Source: an uncultured Eubacteriales bacterium (GTDB lineage: Bacteria; Bacillota; Clostridia; Oscillospirales; Acutalibacteraceae). From it: a stretch of 22,097 nt of DNA. The notes under the pieces are model-generated. The model made no database searches. It saw nothing but the letters and a program-made list of their open reading frames with translations, and was not told where the DNA came from. The stretch lies in the NCBI GenBank assembly GCA_934615635.1, contig CAKTTT010000017.1, positions 1-22,097 of the forward strand, given 5' to 3'. Both the position numbers and the translations under genes were made by a program. Shown here piece by piece: positions 14,494 through 22,097 of the stretch. Within the stretch, counting starts at the first letter, position 1. Every line of letters starts with the position of its first letter.

Positions 14494-16611
14494 ATGAAAA
14501 AACTGCTCGCTATATGGCTGAGCCTGGCGCTGCTGCTTTGCTGCACGCCCCTGGCTCTGGCGGAGCCTCAGATTGAAGTCGGCGCGGCCTACGACAGAAC
14601 CTCCGGCCTGCTGACCCTGACCTGGGATGCCGCCGCTATGGAAGGATATAAGGTCGCCGGCGTGAAGGTGGACGGCGCAGAAATACCGGACGTAAAAGCA
14701 GAAGAAGAACGCGGCCAAGCCACGGCGACGGTTTCCGGCCTGGCCGCCGGGGAGCACAAGGCCGAAGTCCTCTTCTCTCTGGAGGGCGGCGGGGAAGCCT
14801 TGCCGGCGGCTGTTTCCTTCCGTGTCGCCTCGCTGGAGGAGGAGCTGGCCTCTCTTTTCAAGGAGGATACCTCCAAACGGCGGTATGATTCCAAGGCGGG
14901 AACCCTGACCGTCCATTGGAATCAAAGCGATATGCCGCAGGATGTGACGCTGACCGGTATTCGCATCGGCAACGCCAACTATGGGCTGAAAAGCCCCAGC
15001 GAAAACGGCGTAGCGGTGATCAACGGGCTGTCGGATTCCCTTATCCGGATAGGGGATACCGCTTTCTCCTTCGTGTTCCAGCTTCCGGACAGCAAAACCG
15101 CGGCCATCAGCGCCGAACCGCTCCATCGGGGCGGCACCCTGAAAACCGAGCTGGCTCTGACGGTGGTAAACGGCTATGTTCAAGCCACCCTGAAGGACGA
15201 ATACGGCCGCCCGCTGGCCGGACACGATGTGTATATCAAGCTGGACAGCACCATCTACGGCCCGCAGAAAACTGGCCAGAACGGCGTGGTCCTGTTCGAG
15301 TATTTCCCCGTACCGGAGGACCGGAATCGGGTGATGTGCCTGACGGAGGGACACACAGACGGCGATATTATCTATGTCGCCACCGCCAAGGGCTTTTTGG
15401 ATATCATCGTCCCGCCGCCCACCACCACCCCTACCACGGAAACCACCTCCAGCGGCGGCGGGACCACGCAGACCACCCTTCCCGCGGACACCACCACCCT
15501 TCCTCCCCTTTATACCACCACCCTCCCCACCGAGCTCCCCCATACCACCTACTCCCTGCTGGGCGGGGCGGGCACCACCGGGATGATCGGCAGTTTTATC
15601 GCAGTCAACGCCCGGTACGATGCCCGGGTGGTGAGCAATTTCCAATTGGCGAACAGCGATTTCGATTCCCGCGCCAGGCTGCTCCTCACCCCCGAAACCT
15701 ACGCGCTTTTTGTGGGAGACAGCACCTCCGCTTTGATGCTGGCCGTGCGGAATTCCCCCTACGGCGTCACTGAGGATCAGGTGGGAGCCGCTATTTTGGG
15801 AATCTCCAAATACAGCACCTATGACACCGCTCATATTGGCGTGGTGACGGTGGATCTTTCGGTATTGCTGGCGGATTCCGCCGCCAACACCGAAACATTC
15901 CTGAATCCCGCCGACGGCAGTTATACCATCCATCTGCCGGTTCCCGCCTCCATGAGCGCCGTTCCGCTTTTCGCCGTGGCGGCGGTGGACGGATCCGGCC
16001 TCCACGATCTGACGGACGCCACTGTGCAGGACGGCTATATCAGCTTCACGGTGGACCGGATGGGCTCCTATGCCATCCTGGGCTTTGCCGAGGAGGGGCA
16101 AACCAAGCCGAAAAACGATATCCCCGTTCCTCTGCTGATCATCATCATTGTGGGTGTGCTGCTTCTGGTGGCGGCGGGCCTTCTCCTCTTCTTCTTTGTC
16201 CTCCGCCGGCCCCGTGACCCGGATGACGACCTGCCGCCGGACGACGATCTTTTCTCCGGCGACGATTGGCCCACAGGCGGCGGCCTGACCATGCTGACCG
16301 ACGCCCCTTCCCCCGGCGATTTCTCGCCGGACGGGCAGCCGGGGGATGTTCCCGGCGACACTCTGCCGCTGGTTCCTCTGAGCGGCGACGGGCAGCCCGC
16401 CGTTCCGCTGAAGCCAACCGCCCCTTCCACCCCTGTGCAACCGGAGGAAAAGACGGGGAGGAACGCTCCGGTGGATGGGAACGACCGGGATATCTACAGT
16501 TCGGACAGCAAGCGTCCCTCCGCTCCCGCCGCCGATGTTTCCCTCGGCTCCTTTGAGGAGCCGCAAAGGCCGAAAAAGAAGAATCCCAGCGACTACGATA
16601 TCGACCTGTAG
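14494..16611 (+). CDS. Secreted/membrane-anchored surface protein with Thr/Pro linker
   Basis: 705 aa; I do not recognise a named family. Order of parts: signal peptide (1-23, MKKLLAIWLSLALLLCCTPL, cleavage near ALA-EP); two related beta domains (about 24-115 and 128-215, both with YD..SG.LT..W and a following I/V-rich strand); a carboxypeptidase-regulatory/Cna-B-like domain (about 220-305, LKDEYGRPLAGHDVYIKLD, TGQNGVVLFEYFP). These are followed by a Thr/Pro/Gly-rich linker (about 306-350), a further beta domain ending DGYISFTVDRMGSYAILGF, one membrane helix (about 544-571) followed by RRPRD, and an acidic, Pro-rich C-terminal tail of about 135 residues. The topology should be outside-in, with the tail in the cytoplasm. 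AAGGGG before the ATG at 14494 sets the start. It ends at a strong terminator. Confidence 0.8.
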   Translation: MKKLLAIWLSLALLLCCTPLALAEPQIEVGAAYDRTSGLLTLTWDAAAMEGYKVAGVKVDGAEIPDVKAEEERGQATATVSGLAAGEHKAEVLFSLEGGGEALPAAVSFRVASLEEELASLFKEDTSKRRYDSKAGTLTVHWNQSDMPQDVTLTGIRIGNANYGLKSPSENGVAVINGLSDSLIRIGDTAFSFVFQLPDSKTAAISAEPLHRGGTLKTELALTVVNGYVQATLKDEYGRPLAGHDVYIKLDSTIYGPQKTGQNGVVLFEYFPVPEDRNRVMCLTEGHTDGDIIYVATAKGFLDIIVPPPTTTPTTETTSSGGGTTQTTLPADTTTLPPLYTTTLPTELPHTTYSLLGGAGTTGMIGSFIAVNARYDARVVSNFQLANSDFDSRARLLLTPETYALFVGDSTSALMLAVRNSPYGVTEDQVGAAILGISKYSTYDTAHIGVVTVDLSVLLADSAANTETFLNPADGSYTIHLPVPASMSAVPLFAVAAVDGSGLHDLTDATVQDGYISFTVDRMGSYAILGFAEEGQTKPKNDIPVPLLIIIIVGVLLLVAAGLLLFFFVLRRPRDPDDDLPPDDDLFSGDDWPTGGGLTMLTDAPSPGDFSPDGQPGDVPGDTLPLVPLSGDGQPAVPLKPTAPSTPVQPEEKTGRNAPVDGNDRDIYSSDSKRPSAPAADVSLGSFEEPQRPKKKNPSDYDIDL

Positions 16612-16667
16612 GCACGGGACCGCCTTCGGAAAACCCGCGTCTGCCTCGTCAGCGCCCGTAACAGTCG

Positions 16668-16709
16668 GACAGCCGGCGTATCCTTTGGGATCCGCCGGCT
16701 GTCTTTTTT
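16668..16709 (+). terminator. Terminator of the surface protein gene
   Basis: A 16-bp stem with one mismatch (16668-16683 with 16688-16703, starting GACAGCCGGCG) has a 4-nt loop and is followed by six T residues: a classical intrinsic terminator. From here to 16926 I see no gene, only a weak GGGAGA/TCTCCC hairpin. Confidence 0.9.
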
Positions 16710-16926
16710 GAGGGGGTACACCACCGACCGAGCCGGCGGATAGGCCGCTATACGAATTTTGTACGAAGGCGGCAAAGGACGCCAGCCGCCGGCAGCCGTG
16801 TTCCGATACCGGTAGGGCCAACGTTTACCACAGGGCCGGCAGGGGGAGAGTATCCTTCTCCCTGTCAAAGGCTGCCGCAGGCATCCTCCCCCTTTACGCG
16901 GATGTCTTCAAGCCCCTCCGGGGCCG

Positions 16927-19900
16927 TCATTCCAGGATCTCCAGCAGTTGGTCGGCGGTCATGGAGGCCAGGAGCCCCTCCCCTTCCCGGACCACCGCGT
17001 CGGCCAGCTCCCGCTTGCTCTCCTGGAGACGCAGGATCTTCTCCTCCACCGTCCCGGCGGCGATGAGCTTGTAAACCTGCACGCTGTTCTTCTGCCCGAT
17101 TCGATGGGCCCGGTCGGTGGCCTGATTCTGGGCGGAAACGTTCCACCAGGGATCGTAATGGATCACTACGTCCGCTCCGGTGAGGTTCAAGCCGGTCCCC
17201 CCGGCCTTGAGGGAAATCAGAAACACCTCCGTGGCGTCCCGGTTGAAGCTGTCCACCATGGCGGCCCGCTTCTCCTTAGGGGTGGAACCCTGAAGCAGAT
17301 AATACCGCAGCCCCTCCGCCTCCAGCCGGCGGCGGATGATCTCCAGCATAGAGGTGAACTGGGAGAAAAGCAGCACCTTGTGCCCCGCCGCCGCGGCCTC
17401 GGACAGCAGCTCCATGCAGCTCTCCAGCTTGGCGCTCCCCCCTTGATAGTCCTCGTAGCACAGGGCTGGGTCGCAACAGATCTGCCGCAGCCGGGTCAGC
17501 ACGGCGAGAACCGCCAGCTTGTTGCTTCCCAGAGAAGCCCCCTCCTGCCGCAGCCGCTGCCGGGCCTCCATGGCGTTGGCGGCGTAGAGCTTATGCTGCT
17601 CTTCCTCCATGCTCACGGTCAGCACCGTTTCCATCTTGGGCGGCAACTCTCCCAGCACGTCCCGCTTGAGCCGCCGCAGAATAAAGGGGGCGGTCATCCG
17701 TCCCAGTCGCTCCAGGGCCGCCCGGTCGCCGTTTTTCACAATGGGGCTTTCGAATCGCTCCCGGAACCGGCTGTAGGAATAGAGAAAACCGGGCATGAGA
17801 AAATCAAAAATGCTCCACAGCTCGCTGAGCCGGTTTTCAATGGGGGTGCCGGTGAGGGCGAACCGCTGGCTGCTCTGCACCGCCTTGACCGCCCGGGCGT
17901 TCTGGGTGTTCTGATTCTTGATATACTGCGCCTCGTCCAAAATATGGTATCGGAACAGCCGGCCCTTGTAATGCTCGATATCCCGCTTGAGCAGATCGTA
18001 GGAGGTGATGGCCACATCGTAGCCCACCGAGCGGCGGATGGCCTGGGCCCGCTGTTCCGCATCCCCCAGGATGGGCAGCACGATCAGCTCCGGGGCAAAG
18101 CGGCGGATCTCCGCCTCCCAGTTGAGAACCAGCGAGGCGGGACACACCACCAGGGAAGGGCGGTCGTTGCCCGACTGCCGGGCATCCAGCAGCAGGGAGA
18201 TGATCTGCAGGGTTTTGCCCAGGCCCATATCGTCGGCCAGGATGCCGCCAAAGCCGTACTGCTCCATGGTTTTCAGCCAGCGGTGGCCGGTTTTCTGATA
18301 GTTGCGCAGCACCGGCTCCAGGCTCTGCGGCACCGGGAAATCGCTGTCCGCCACCGCCTTCATATTCTTGGCCAGCTCCTTGAACCGCCCATCCCGGCGG
18401 AACTGGATACCGTCGCTTTCCTGCAGGATCTTATCCAGATACATCGCCCGGTAGGGGGGCACGCTGGCCCGCCCCTCCTGCAGCTCCTTGTCGCTGAGCT
18501 CCAGGCCGTCCGCGATCTGGGCCAGGCCGGACAGGGCGGTACCCTCCAGCGCGAGGAACTGGCCGGAGCGCAGCCGGTGATATCGCCGGGACTGCCGATA
18601 GCTGGCCAGCACCCGGGTCAGCTCCTCCCGGTCCAGCCCCGCCACGTCGAAATCCAGATCCAGCAGCCCGCTGTCCAACCGCACCCCTACGGATACCGAC
18701 GGCGGCGGCGACAGGCCGATCCGGGTGAAGCGGTCGGTGCAAAACACCGCCGCCGCCCGGCTGATCTCCTCCACCCCCTCGGTGATGAAGCGGTAAATCT
18801 GCTCATCGTCTCCCCGCAGGATCAAATGCCCCGCTCCCGGCTCGTAGCTGGGGAAATACCGCTCGATCACCAGCCGGGCCCGCAGCTCTCCCAGCCGGTC
18901 GGCGGCCAGGGCGTCGTCCCGGCCGTCCCGGTAGGGATCCCGCTTTTCCTCCCCATAACAGCAGAGCATCCGGGCGGTGATCAGGTTGGGCTCCGGCGCA
19001 TCCAGATAAACCTCCACCTCCAGGTGCGCCGGGCCGTACTGCTCCAGCAGCTCCGTCTCTCCCTCCAGCTCCACATAGGGCCGGATAACAGGCAGCACCC
19101 CCGTACAAAAGGCGGCGATATCCCCATCCGCGATGAAGAGGCTTCCCTGCCCCGCCTGCAGCGCCGCCAGATATCCCTCCAGCGCCTCCGAGCCCTCCTC
19201 GCTGCAGCGGTAAAGGGTCTGTCCGCAGTGGATATACATCTGCCGCACCCCCGGGAGGCAGGTGCATTCCTCCCCCGCCGTCAGGGTGAAGCCGCCCCGG
19301 GCCTCGCTTCTGGCGACATGGGCGGTAAAAGGCGGATTCCCCTCCTCCAGCAGCAGCGGCGCTGTCCTCTGTCCCCGGCGCAGCAGCACCTCCCGGCCAT
19401 TGTACAAGTCAAAAAAGCGATCCAGCGCCGCGGGGGGCAGGGGCAGCTCTCGTCCGATCCGGGGCATGGCGGCGGTATGGCCCGGCCCCCGCAGACCGGC
19501 GGCCGTCTCCTCAAACCGGCCCAGCAGGAAGCGGAGAAGGAGCCGGGATTCCTCGTCAAAGCTGCCGGGATGATGGAGGAACCGCAGTTGCTTGCCGTAT
19601 TCCACCACCTCGTGCTTCTGCATATCGTTATAGAATTTTGTCAGATCCTTGATGACATAGGGCCGCGCACCGCCCACCAAAAAGGTCAGCTCCGCCTGCC
19701 TGTAGCCCCACTGGAGCACCGGCGTCAGCCTCACCTTTTCCGTTTCCACGGTGCTTTCCGCCACCATCCGCACCGCCTGGCCGGCCACATAGCGGTTGAT
19801 CATCCGCCGGGCCGCCTCGTCGGAACGGGCCATCTCCTGCCGGTGCAGCAGCTCCCCCGCCGTCTCCATCCCCGCCACCATGTCGGCGTAATATTTGTGG

Positions 19901-20187
19901 ACCATGGCGGCCACCACATGCTTGCAGGCCCCCTCCTCCTGCTTCGAGCCTTCGCAGTCGCAGGCATAATAATCCGCCCGCCCTTCCTCGTCGAAGCCGA
20001 CCTCTACATGGAAGCAGCCGTCCCGGGAATCGTTTTCCACCTCTGCAGTGATAAACTCCGGATAAAACTCGCCGCTTTCCCGCTGGAAGCGGCGCACCTT
20101 GCCCGCGTTGTAGCATTCCACCCCTCGCAGGTAGGCGCGGCGGCCCGCCGCTTCCTCGCTGATTTTTTTCAGGGAAAACAAGGCCAT
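16927..20187 (-). CDS. SNF2-family DNA translocase/helicase with SWIM zinc finger
   Basis: 1086-aa ATP-dependent SWI2/SNF2-type protein, the kind that remodels DNA-protein or DNA-RNA polymerase complexes; the specific role is unknown. An N-terminal SWIM zinc finger is visible as Cys76-x-Cys78-x9-Cys88-x-His90. The middle 500 residues resemble the bacterial SNF2-associated region. The motor starts near residue 640: motif I ADDMGLGKTLQ (about 650; Asp instead of the common Glu in DEMGLGKT), motif II LDEAQYIKN (about 750), ALTGTPIENRLSELWSIFDF, then the C-terminal lobe with LLFSQFTSML (about 942), GGTGLNLTGADVVIHYDPWW and NQATDRAHRIGQ. AAGGAA lies 10 nt before the ATG, and the promoter is at 20220-20248. 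It is monocistronic and divergent from htpG. Confidence 0.95.
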   Translation of the reverse strand: MALFSLKKISEEAAGRRAYLRGVECYNAGKVRRFQRESGEFYPEFITAEVENDSRDGCFHVEVGFDEEGRADYYACDCEGSKQEEGACKHVVAAMVHKYYADMVAGMETAGELLHRQEMARSDEAARRMINRYVAGQAVRMVAESTVETEKVRLTPVLQWGYRQAELTFLVGGARPYVIKDLTKFYNDMQKHEVVEYGKQLRFLHHPGSFDEESRLLLRFLLGRFEETAAGLRGPGHTAAMPRIGRELPLPPAALDRFFDLYNGREVLLRRGQRTAPLLLEEGNPPFTAHVARSEARGGFTLTAGEECTCLPGVRQMYIHCGQTLYRCSEEGSEALEGYLAALQAGQGSLFIADGDIAAFCTGVLPVIRPYVELEGETELLEQYGPAHLEVEVYLDAPEPNLITARMLCCYGEEKRDPYRDGRDDALAADRLGELRARLVIERYFPSYEPGAGHLILRGDDEQIYRFITEGVEEISRAAAVFCTDRFTRIGLSPPPSVSVGVRLDSGLLDLDFDVAGLDREELTRVLASYRQSRRYHRLRSGQFLALEGTALSGLAQIADGLELSDKELQEGRASVPPYRAMYLDKILQESDGIQFRRDGRFKELAKNMKAVADSDFPVPQSLEPVLRNYQKTGHRWLKTMEQYGFGGILADDMGLGKTLQIISLLLDARQSGNDRPSLVVCPASLVLNWEAEIRRFAPELIVLPILGDAEQRAQAIRRSVGYDVAITSYDLLKRDIEHYKGRLFRYHILDEAQYIKNQNTQNARAVKAVQSSQRFALTGTPIENRLSELWSIFDFLMPGFLYSYSRFRERFESPIVKNGDRAALERLGRMTAPFILRRLKRDVLGELPPKMETVLTVSMEEEQHKLYAANAMEARQRLRQEGASLGSNKLAVLAVLTRLRQICCDPALCYEDYQGGSAKLESCMELLSEAAAAGHKVLLFSQFTSMLEIIRRRLEAEGLRYYLLQGSTPKEKRAAMVDSFNRDATEVFLISLKAGGTGLNLTGADVVIHYDPWWNVSAQNQATDRAHRIGQKNSVQVYKLIAAGTVEEKILRLQESKRELADAVVREGEGLLASMTADQLLEILE

Positions 20188-20219
20188 GGAACACCGTTCC
20201 TTTCATTCCGTATCCTCTA

Positions 20220-20248
20220 AGTATACCGCAAATTCCGGCGTTAGTAAA
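20220..20248 (-). promoter_or_regulatory. Promoter of the SNF2 helicase gene
   Basis: On the minus strand TTTACT (20243-20248), a 17-nt spacer and TATACT (20220-20225), about 30 nt upstream of the ATG. Confidence 0.75.
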
Positions 20249-20387
20249 CGGGAACAGGGACGAAAAATAGAAAAAGAGGCTCCCCGGGCGCGGCGCAGGA
20301 TGGGTTGCCCCCCCCGCCGCGTTCCCGCCGGCGGTTTCACGCGTTCCCCTTATGGTTCCCACTGCTTTGCCATATTGTTACAATTTC

Positions 20388-20416
20388 TTAACAAACAGCG
20401 TAGAATTCCGTATTAT
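20388..20416 (+). promoter_or_regulatory. htpG promoter
   Basis: TTAACA (20388-20393), a 17-nt spacer and TATTAT (20411-20416). The start site would fall inside the CIRCE palindrome that begins at the end of the -10 box, so HrcA binding should block initiation. Confidence 0.75.
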
Positions 20417-20460
20417 AGTAAGTATTAGCACTCGACCTAAAAGAGTGCTAATACTTACTA
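20416..20460 (+). promoter_or_regulatory. Extended CIRCE operator of htpG
   Basis: The core TTAGCACTC-N9-GAGTGCTAA (20425-20451) matches CIRCE exactly. The dyad continues perfectly for nine more base pairs on each side (TAGTAAGTA outward), giving 18-bp arms and a 9-nt centre over 45 bp. It overlaps the presumed transcription start and would also form a stable hairpin at the 5' end of the mRNA. Confidence 0.95.
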
Positions 20461-20478
20461 CGACGAGGGATGACCTTC

Positions 20479-22097
20479 ATGAAAACCAAGCAATTCAAGG
20501 CCGAATCCAAGCGGCTGCTGGATTTGATGATCAATTCCATTTACACCCACCGGGAGATCTTTTTGAGAGAGCTGATCTCCAACGCCAGCGACGCTATGGA
20601 CAAGCTTTACTACAAGGCGCTGACCGAGCATCTGTCCGATATCAGCCGGGAGGACCTGGGGATCCAACTGACGCTGGACAAGGAGGCCCGCACCCTCACC
20701 ATCTCGGACAACGGCATCGGCATGACCAAGGAGGAGCTGGAGAACAACCTGGGCGTCATCGCGAAAAGCGGCTCCTTCGCCTTCAAAAAGGATGCGGAGG
20801 CCAAGGAGGACGTGGACATCATCGGCCAGTTCGGCGTCGGCTTCTACTCTGCCTTTATGGTGAGCGACTGCGTCACGGTGGACAGCCGGGCCTACGGCGC
20901 GCAGGAAGCCTGGCGCTGGCAGTCCAAGGGCGCGGAGGGCTATACCATCGAGCCCTGCGACAAGGCGGAGCGGGGCACCACCATCCTGCTGCATATCAAG
21001 CCCTCCTCCGAGGAGGAGAACTACGACGAATTCCTGGAATCCTATCGTATCCAGGGCATTGTCAAAAAGTACAGCGATTATATCCGCTATCCCATCCGGA
21101 TGGAGGTGGAGAAGAGCCGTCCCAAAGCGGACAACGACAAGGAATTCGAAACCTACACGGAAAACGAGACCCTCAACAGCATGGTCCCCCTCTGGCGGCG
21201 GAACAAAAGCGAGATCACACCGGAGGACTACAACCAGTTTTACAAGGAGAAGTTCTTCGACTTCGAGGATCCCGCCCGGGTGATCCACAGCAGCACCGAG
21301 GGGGCGGCCACCTATAACGCCCTGCTCTTCATCCCCTCCCGTACGCCCTACAACTATTACACCCGGGAATATGAAAAGGGGCTGCAGCTTTACGCCAGCG
21401 GCGTCCTAATCATGGACAAGTGCCCCGACCTGCTGCCCGATTATTTCAGCTTCGTCAGAGGACTGGTGGATTCCCAGGATCTCAGCCTGAACATCTCCCG
21501 GGAGCTGCTGCAGCATGACCGGCAGCTCAAGGTCATCGCCTCCCGTCTGGAAAAGAAGATCAAGAGCGAGCTGCTCTCCATGCTGGAAAACGACCGGGAG
21601 AAATACGAGGCTTTCTTCAAAAATTTCGGCCTCCAGCTCAAATTCGGCATTTATAACGACTACGGTCAGCACAAGGAGCTGCTCCAGGATCTGCTGCTTT
21701 TTGTTTCCTCCGCGGAGAAAAAGTACGTCACCCTGGCCGAGTACGTCGGCCGGATGAAGGAGGATCAGACGTGCATCTACTACGCCTGCGGGGAAACGGT
21801 GGACAAGATCGAGAGCCTGCCCCAGACCGAGGCGGTCAGGGATAAGGGGTATGAGATCCTTTATTTCACCGACGACGTGGACGAGTTCGCCATCCGGATG
21901 CTCCAAACCTTCCAGGAAAAAGAGTTTAAATCCGTTTCCAGCGGCGACCTGGATCTGGCCACGCCGGAGGAAAAGGAGGCTGAGGCCAAGCAGGCGGAGG
22001 AAAACAAAGATCTGTTCGCTTTCATGACCGAGGCGCTGGAGGGAAAGGTCAAGGCGGTTCGGCTCTCCAAGCGGCTGAAAACCCATCCCGTCTGCCT
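20479..22097 (+). CDS. htpG: Molecular chaperone HtpG (Hsp90), C-terminus beyond window
   Basis: Bacterial Hsp90, a dimeric cytosolic ATP-dependent chaperone; the first 539 residues are visible of roughly 620-650 usual. The GHKL ATPase domain shows RELISNASDAMDK (Asn35), SDNGIGM (Asp77) and GQFGVGFYSAF (about 116-126). The middle domain shows IRYPIRME, PLWRRNKSEIT, YYTREYEKGLQLYASGVLIM and VDSQDLSLNISRELLQ. The ATG at 20479 is chosen because GAGGG lies 9 nt upstream; an in-frame ATG at 20470 directly abuts that RBS and is less likely. CIRCE control makes it part of the HrcA regulon together with groESL. Confidence 0.97.
   Translation, partial: MKTKQFKAESKRLLDLMINSIYTHREIFLRELISNASDAMDKLYYKALTEHLSDISREDLGIQLTLDKEARTLTISDNGIGMTKEELENNLGVIAKSGSFAFKKDAEAKEDVDIIGQFGVGFYSAFMVSDCVTVDSRAYGAQEAWRWQSKGAEGYTIEPCDKAERGTTILLHIKPSSEEENYDEFLESYRIQGIVKKYSDYIRYPIRMEVEKSRPKADNDKEFETYTENETLNSMVPLWRRNKSEITPEDYNQFYKEKFFDFEDPARVIHSSTEGAATYNALLFIPSRTPYNYYTREYEKGLQLYASGVLIMDKCPDLLPDYFSFVRGLVDSQDLSLNISRELLQHDRQLKVIASRLEKKIKSELLSMLENDREKYEAFFKNFGLQLKFGIYNDYGQHKELLQDLLLFVSSAEKKYVTLAEYVGRMKEDQTCIYYACGETVDKIESLPQTEAVRDKGYEILYFTDDVDEFAIRMLQTFQEKEFKSVSSGDLDLATPEEKEAEAKQAEENKDLFAFMTEALEGKVKAVRLSKRLKTHPVC

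Noticed and set aside
14422..16821. 799-codon minus-strand ORF opposite the surface protein
   Set aside because: The plus strand has a signal peptide, domains, a TM helix and a terminator; the antisense product is Gly/Arg/His-rich and featureless.
16948..20220. 1090-codon plus-strand ORF opposite the SNF2 helicase
   Set aside because: The minus strand carries all helicase motifs; the plus-strand translation is His/Gln/Pro-rich shadow sequence.
20285..20345. GC-rich CGCGGCG/CGCCGCG hairpin and C-run upstream of htpG
   Set aside because: It lies upstream of both divergent promoters, with no T-tract or consensus; it is probably just local GC-rich sequence.
20352..21317. Plus-strand ORF overlapping the htpG start in another frame
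   Set aside because: htpG motifs in the correct frame start at 20479; the other frame runs through the CIRCE operator and has no recognisable content.

Overview
The window reads as a GC-rich low-G+C-lineage relative: a member of the Firmicutes/Clostridia, most likely an Oscillospiraceae/Ruminococcaceae-type gut organism (inference). The reasons are the HrcA/CIRCE operators, the strong AGGAGG-like ribosome binding sites, the single-chain Gram-positive type of PurL, a YegS/BmrU-type lipid kinase, an SNF2 helicase with a SWIM finger, and several dispersed-looking structured intergenic repeats. Gene density is chromosomal. I see no phage, transposase, CRISPR or tRNA/rRNA genes.

Layout, left to right. 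1-65 is the start of a leftward gene cut by the window edge, with a near-consensus promoter. 239-2203 is the leftward groES-groEL operon under a perfect CIRCE operator. A small TM2-domain membrane protein (2514-2732, rightward) follows, then about 330 bp holding a terminator and two long inverted repeats. A leftward diacylglycerol/lipid kinase (3065-3982) is followed by a structured noncoding stretch and an unknown 82-aa gene (4241-4489, leftward). That gene is divergent from an XRE-type regulator with a TTG start (4633-4971), and a palindrome lies between their promoters. Two tandem 110-bp copies of a structured repeat (5101-5320) lead into an unknown four-helix membrane protein (5366-5809). 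A 50-bp perfect palindrome then serves as terminator for that gene and for the converging leftward cluster alr - araC-type regulator - peptidase E (5881-8556), of which the peptidase gene is broken by two frameshifts.

Right half. A 59-aa unknown gene (8852-9031) with a strong RBS is divergent from alr. It is followed by a stand-alone purL (9255-13028), an acyltransferase-3 membrane protein (13219-14277), a 705-aa signal-peptide and single-TM surface protein with a Thr/Pro linker (14494-16611), a leftward 1086-aa SNF2/SWIM helicase (16927-20187), and finally htpG (20479 to the window end).

The clearest functional link is between the two ends: groESL and htpG both carry perfect CIRCE operators over their promoters, so the Hsp60/Hsp10 and Hsp90 chaperones should form one HrcA regulon in this organism. 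The htpG operator is extended to 18-bp arms. The most unusual noncoding element is the tandem 110-bp repeat, where each copy ends in an extended -10 promoter element, so the repeats themselves appear to bring transcription to the downstream gene.
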